A stretch of 8,086 nucleotides of DNA from Euryarchaeota archaeon UBA170. GTDB lineage: Archaea > Thermoplasmatota > Poseidoniia > Poseidoniales > Thalassarchaeaceae. This document shows positions 7,184-8,086 of the stretch, piece by piece. The first letter of the stretch is position 1; every line of letters starts with the position of its first letter. The position numbers and the translations under genes are program-made. Under the pieces are notes generated by a model that ran no database searches, was not told where the DNA came from, and worked only from the letters and a program-made list of their open reading frames with translations. The stretch is taken from positions 12,703 to 20,788 of the forward strand of contig DALF01000037.1 in assembly GCA_002499345.1 (NCBI GenBank), written 5' to 3'.

Positions 7184-7192
7184 TAATTTATT
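7184..7192 (-). promoter_or_regulatory. TATA-like element upstream of the transferrin-like gene
   Basis: The minus strand reads AATAAATTA in an A/T-rich stretch after a GC-rich inverted repeat. Initiation about 25 nt downstream would fall near 7162, inside the first codons of the longest frame. That favours the ATG at 7130 as the real start. The assignment rests on base composition and spacing only. Confidence 0.35.
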
Positions 7193-7195
7193 GGC

Positions 7196-7275
7196 GTTGA
7201 CGGGAGGCGTTCCGAACTGCGGATTCGAAATTGATGATTGGGTGTGTGTATGACGCTAATGCGCCTCCCGCCAAC
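7196..7275. repeat. Long imperfect inverted repeat with inner hairpin, possible structured RNA
   Basis: GTTGACGGGAGGCGT (7196-7210) pairs with GCGCCTCCCGCCAAC (7261-7275) through 13 Watson-Crick pairs, one A-C mismatch and one G-T pair, enclosing 50 nt. Inside, TCCG-AACTG-CGGA (7211-7223) can form a further hairpin. It lies between the terminator-like element of the Fea1-like gene and the TATA-like box of the transferrin-like gene. It could be a second termination or processing structure, a regulator site or a small RNA. It does not fold as a tRNA and I do not recognise the family. Confidence 0.6.
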
Positions 7276-7308
7276 AAAAAGTTGTGTCATCTGCAGTAGT
7301 CCTGCAGA
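7276..7308 (-). terminator. Hairpin plus T-tract terminator of the Fea1-like gene
   Basis: On the minus strand, TCTGCAG-GACTA-CTGCAGA (7308-7290) forms a 7-bp stem with a 5-nt loop. It is followed nine nucleotides later by TTTTT (7280-7276). It begins about 31 nt after the stop at 7340. Archaeal termination relies mainly on U-tracts, so the T5 run is the likelier signal and the stem may be accessory. Confidence 0.5.
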
Positions 7309-7339
7309 GCCTTGGTTTCACTAAATAATCAGAGAATTT

Positions 7340-8086
7340 TCACTGGAGAGTTCCAATGTCATCAGCTGTTATGCCGAACGCGTCCCAAGCAGGCTGGAGG
7401 TACATGCGGACATGTGCCTCGTAGTCTGCTGTTGAATCGCCATCATCACTTAGATCGAAGATGTCGACTATCTGGGATGCGCCGTAGTCGGCGTAGAATC
7501 CTGGCATACCGCTCTCTGGGAAGACTGATGCGAATCCATCACAGATTTCCTTGGTTGTTGCTTCTGCATATACGTAGTGTCCAGCTCCCATGTTGTAGCA
7601 AACATCCTCTCCAGAACTTGGCGAAGTAACCCAATCGAATCCATCGCAGTGAGCTGCCTCAGCAGCGCCAATGTATGCCATTCCATGGGTCTGATTGTTG
7701 TAGCATGAGTCTGTGTAGTCAGCCACGTAAGCCTCTATCACCCTGAAGAATGCATGGCCCTCTGCCTGATGCTTGTCGTAGTCTGCGGCATCTTCAGCGG
7801 CTAGATCGTCAGTCATCTTCGATGCGTACCTGACTGAAGCCTGGGAGTAGACGATTACTACGTTCTTGAGTATCTCGTCTCTCGCATCTACAAGTCCCTG
7901 CATATCCTCGTTCTGCATAGCAGTTAGGCCCGCGTTCATTGCCGCTAAAGTTGCGACGTTTGTGGCCGCTGTACCGTCAGCGTCGGCGGTACCGAAGTTG
8001 CCTGCTCTCTTGTCAGCAGTAGCGTATGGCCCACATCCGTCGTAGTCTGCGTCTGCATCGTCTGGTCCGTGATAGAATGCCCATCC
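7340..8086 (-). CDS. Fea1/phytotransferrin-like secreted protein, 5' end missing
   Basis: The frame is open to the right edge, giving the last 248 residues; an internal ATG at 7939 is not the start. Counted from the edge, the segments AFYHG (3-7), YATADKRAGNF (21-31), VYSQASVRYAS (79-89) and EGHAFFRVIEAYVADY (109-124) follow, in the same order and style, the motifs I recall from algal Fea1/ISIP2a phytotransferrins: an AFYxG segment, a Y-A-x-A-D-K-R-x-x-N-F segment, an RYAY segment and an acidic F-x-x-V/I segment. Those are low-iron-induced surface proteins that bind ferric iron with carbonate. The rest is acidic, with cysteines around 128-160, and ends at TGA 7340. No signal peptide can be seen because the N-terminus is missing. 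A hairpin/T-tract follows the gene, so it is probably transcribed apart from the transferrin-like gene downstream. Iron binding is inferred from family resemblance judged by eye. Confidence 0.65.
   Translation of the reverse strand, partial: GWAFYHGPDDADADYDGCGPYATADKRAGNFGTADADGTAATNVATLAAMNAGLTAMQNEDMQGLVDARDEILKNVVIVYSQASVRYASKMTDDLAAEDAADYDKHQAEGHAFFRVIEAYVADYTDSCYNNQTHGMAYIGAAEAAHCDGFDWVTSPSSGEDVCYNMGAGHYVYAEATTKEICDGFASVFPESGMPGFYADYGASQIVDIFDLSDDGDSTADYEAHVRMYLQPAWDAFGITADDIGTLQ

Noticed and set aside
7196..7275. A tRNA or a C/D-box RNA within the inverted repeat
   Set aside because: GATTCGAAAT recalls a T-loop and TTGATGA a box C, but no acceptor stem with a matching T arm and no box D are present.
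7340..7939. Complete 199-residue protein starting at the ATG at 7939
   Set aside because: The frame stays open upstream to the window edge, and the upstream residues carry family motifs (AFYHG, YATADKRAGNF), so the ATG is internal.

Overview
The window looks like chromosomal DNA of a marine planktonic archaeon, most likely a Thermoplasmatota member of the Poseidoniia (Marine Group II/III) type. This rests on moderate GC, TATA-like boxes upstream of several starts, a long acidic lipoprotein with EF-hands and an LDL-receptor-A-like motif, and a bacterial-type GpsA. The taxonomic placement is inference, because there is no rRNA or other marker gene here.

Layout. Positions 1-1779 (minus) hold most of a secreted calcium-binding-type lipoprotein that runs off the left edge. 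A tRNA-Leu(UAG) with encoded CCA sits just upstream on the same strand (1833-1917). Diverging from it on the plus strand are gpsA (2012-3013) and a small, possibly winged-helix protein (3035-3286). These converge on a minus-strand ABC transporter: a PhnE-like permease (3295-4218) translationally coupled to a PhnC-like ATPase (4215-4919). The pair has its own TATA-like box and a short inverted repeat. Next upstream is a 724-residue lipoprotein (4998-7172), then the 3' part of a Fea1/phytotransferrin-like secreted protein (7340-8086), which runs off the right edge.

The most interesting point is the 4998-7172 protein. An automated annotation would probably call it a PhnD-type phosphonate-binding protein. 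It is in fact two tandem lobes, and each carries motifs typical of animal transferrins: SCHTG, YYGxSGAxxC followed by an xGQIAF strand, and a second cysteine pair at the position of the transferrin Cys227-Cys241 disulfide. The first lobe keeps the Asp and first Tyr iron ligands but has replaced the second Tyr, the His and the carbonate-binding Arg. The second lobe has lost them all. Next to a Fea1/phytotransferrin-like gene and a PhnC/PhnE-type importer, this suggests an archaeal surface system for iron or another metal-anion complex, built from two unrelated transferrin-like protein types. Function and substrate are inferred, not shown. No phosphonate-degradation gene is visible in the window.
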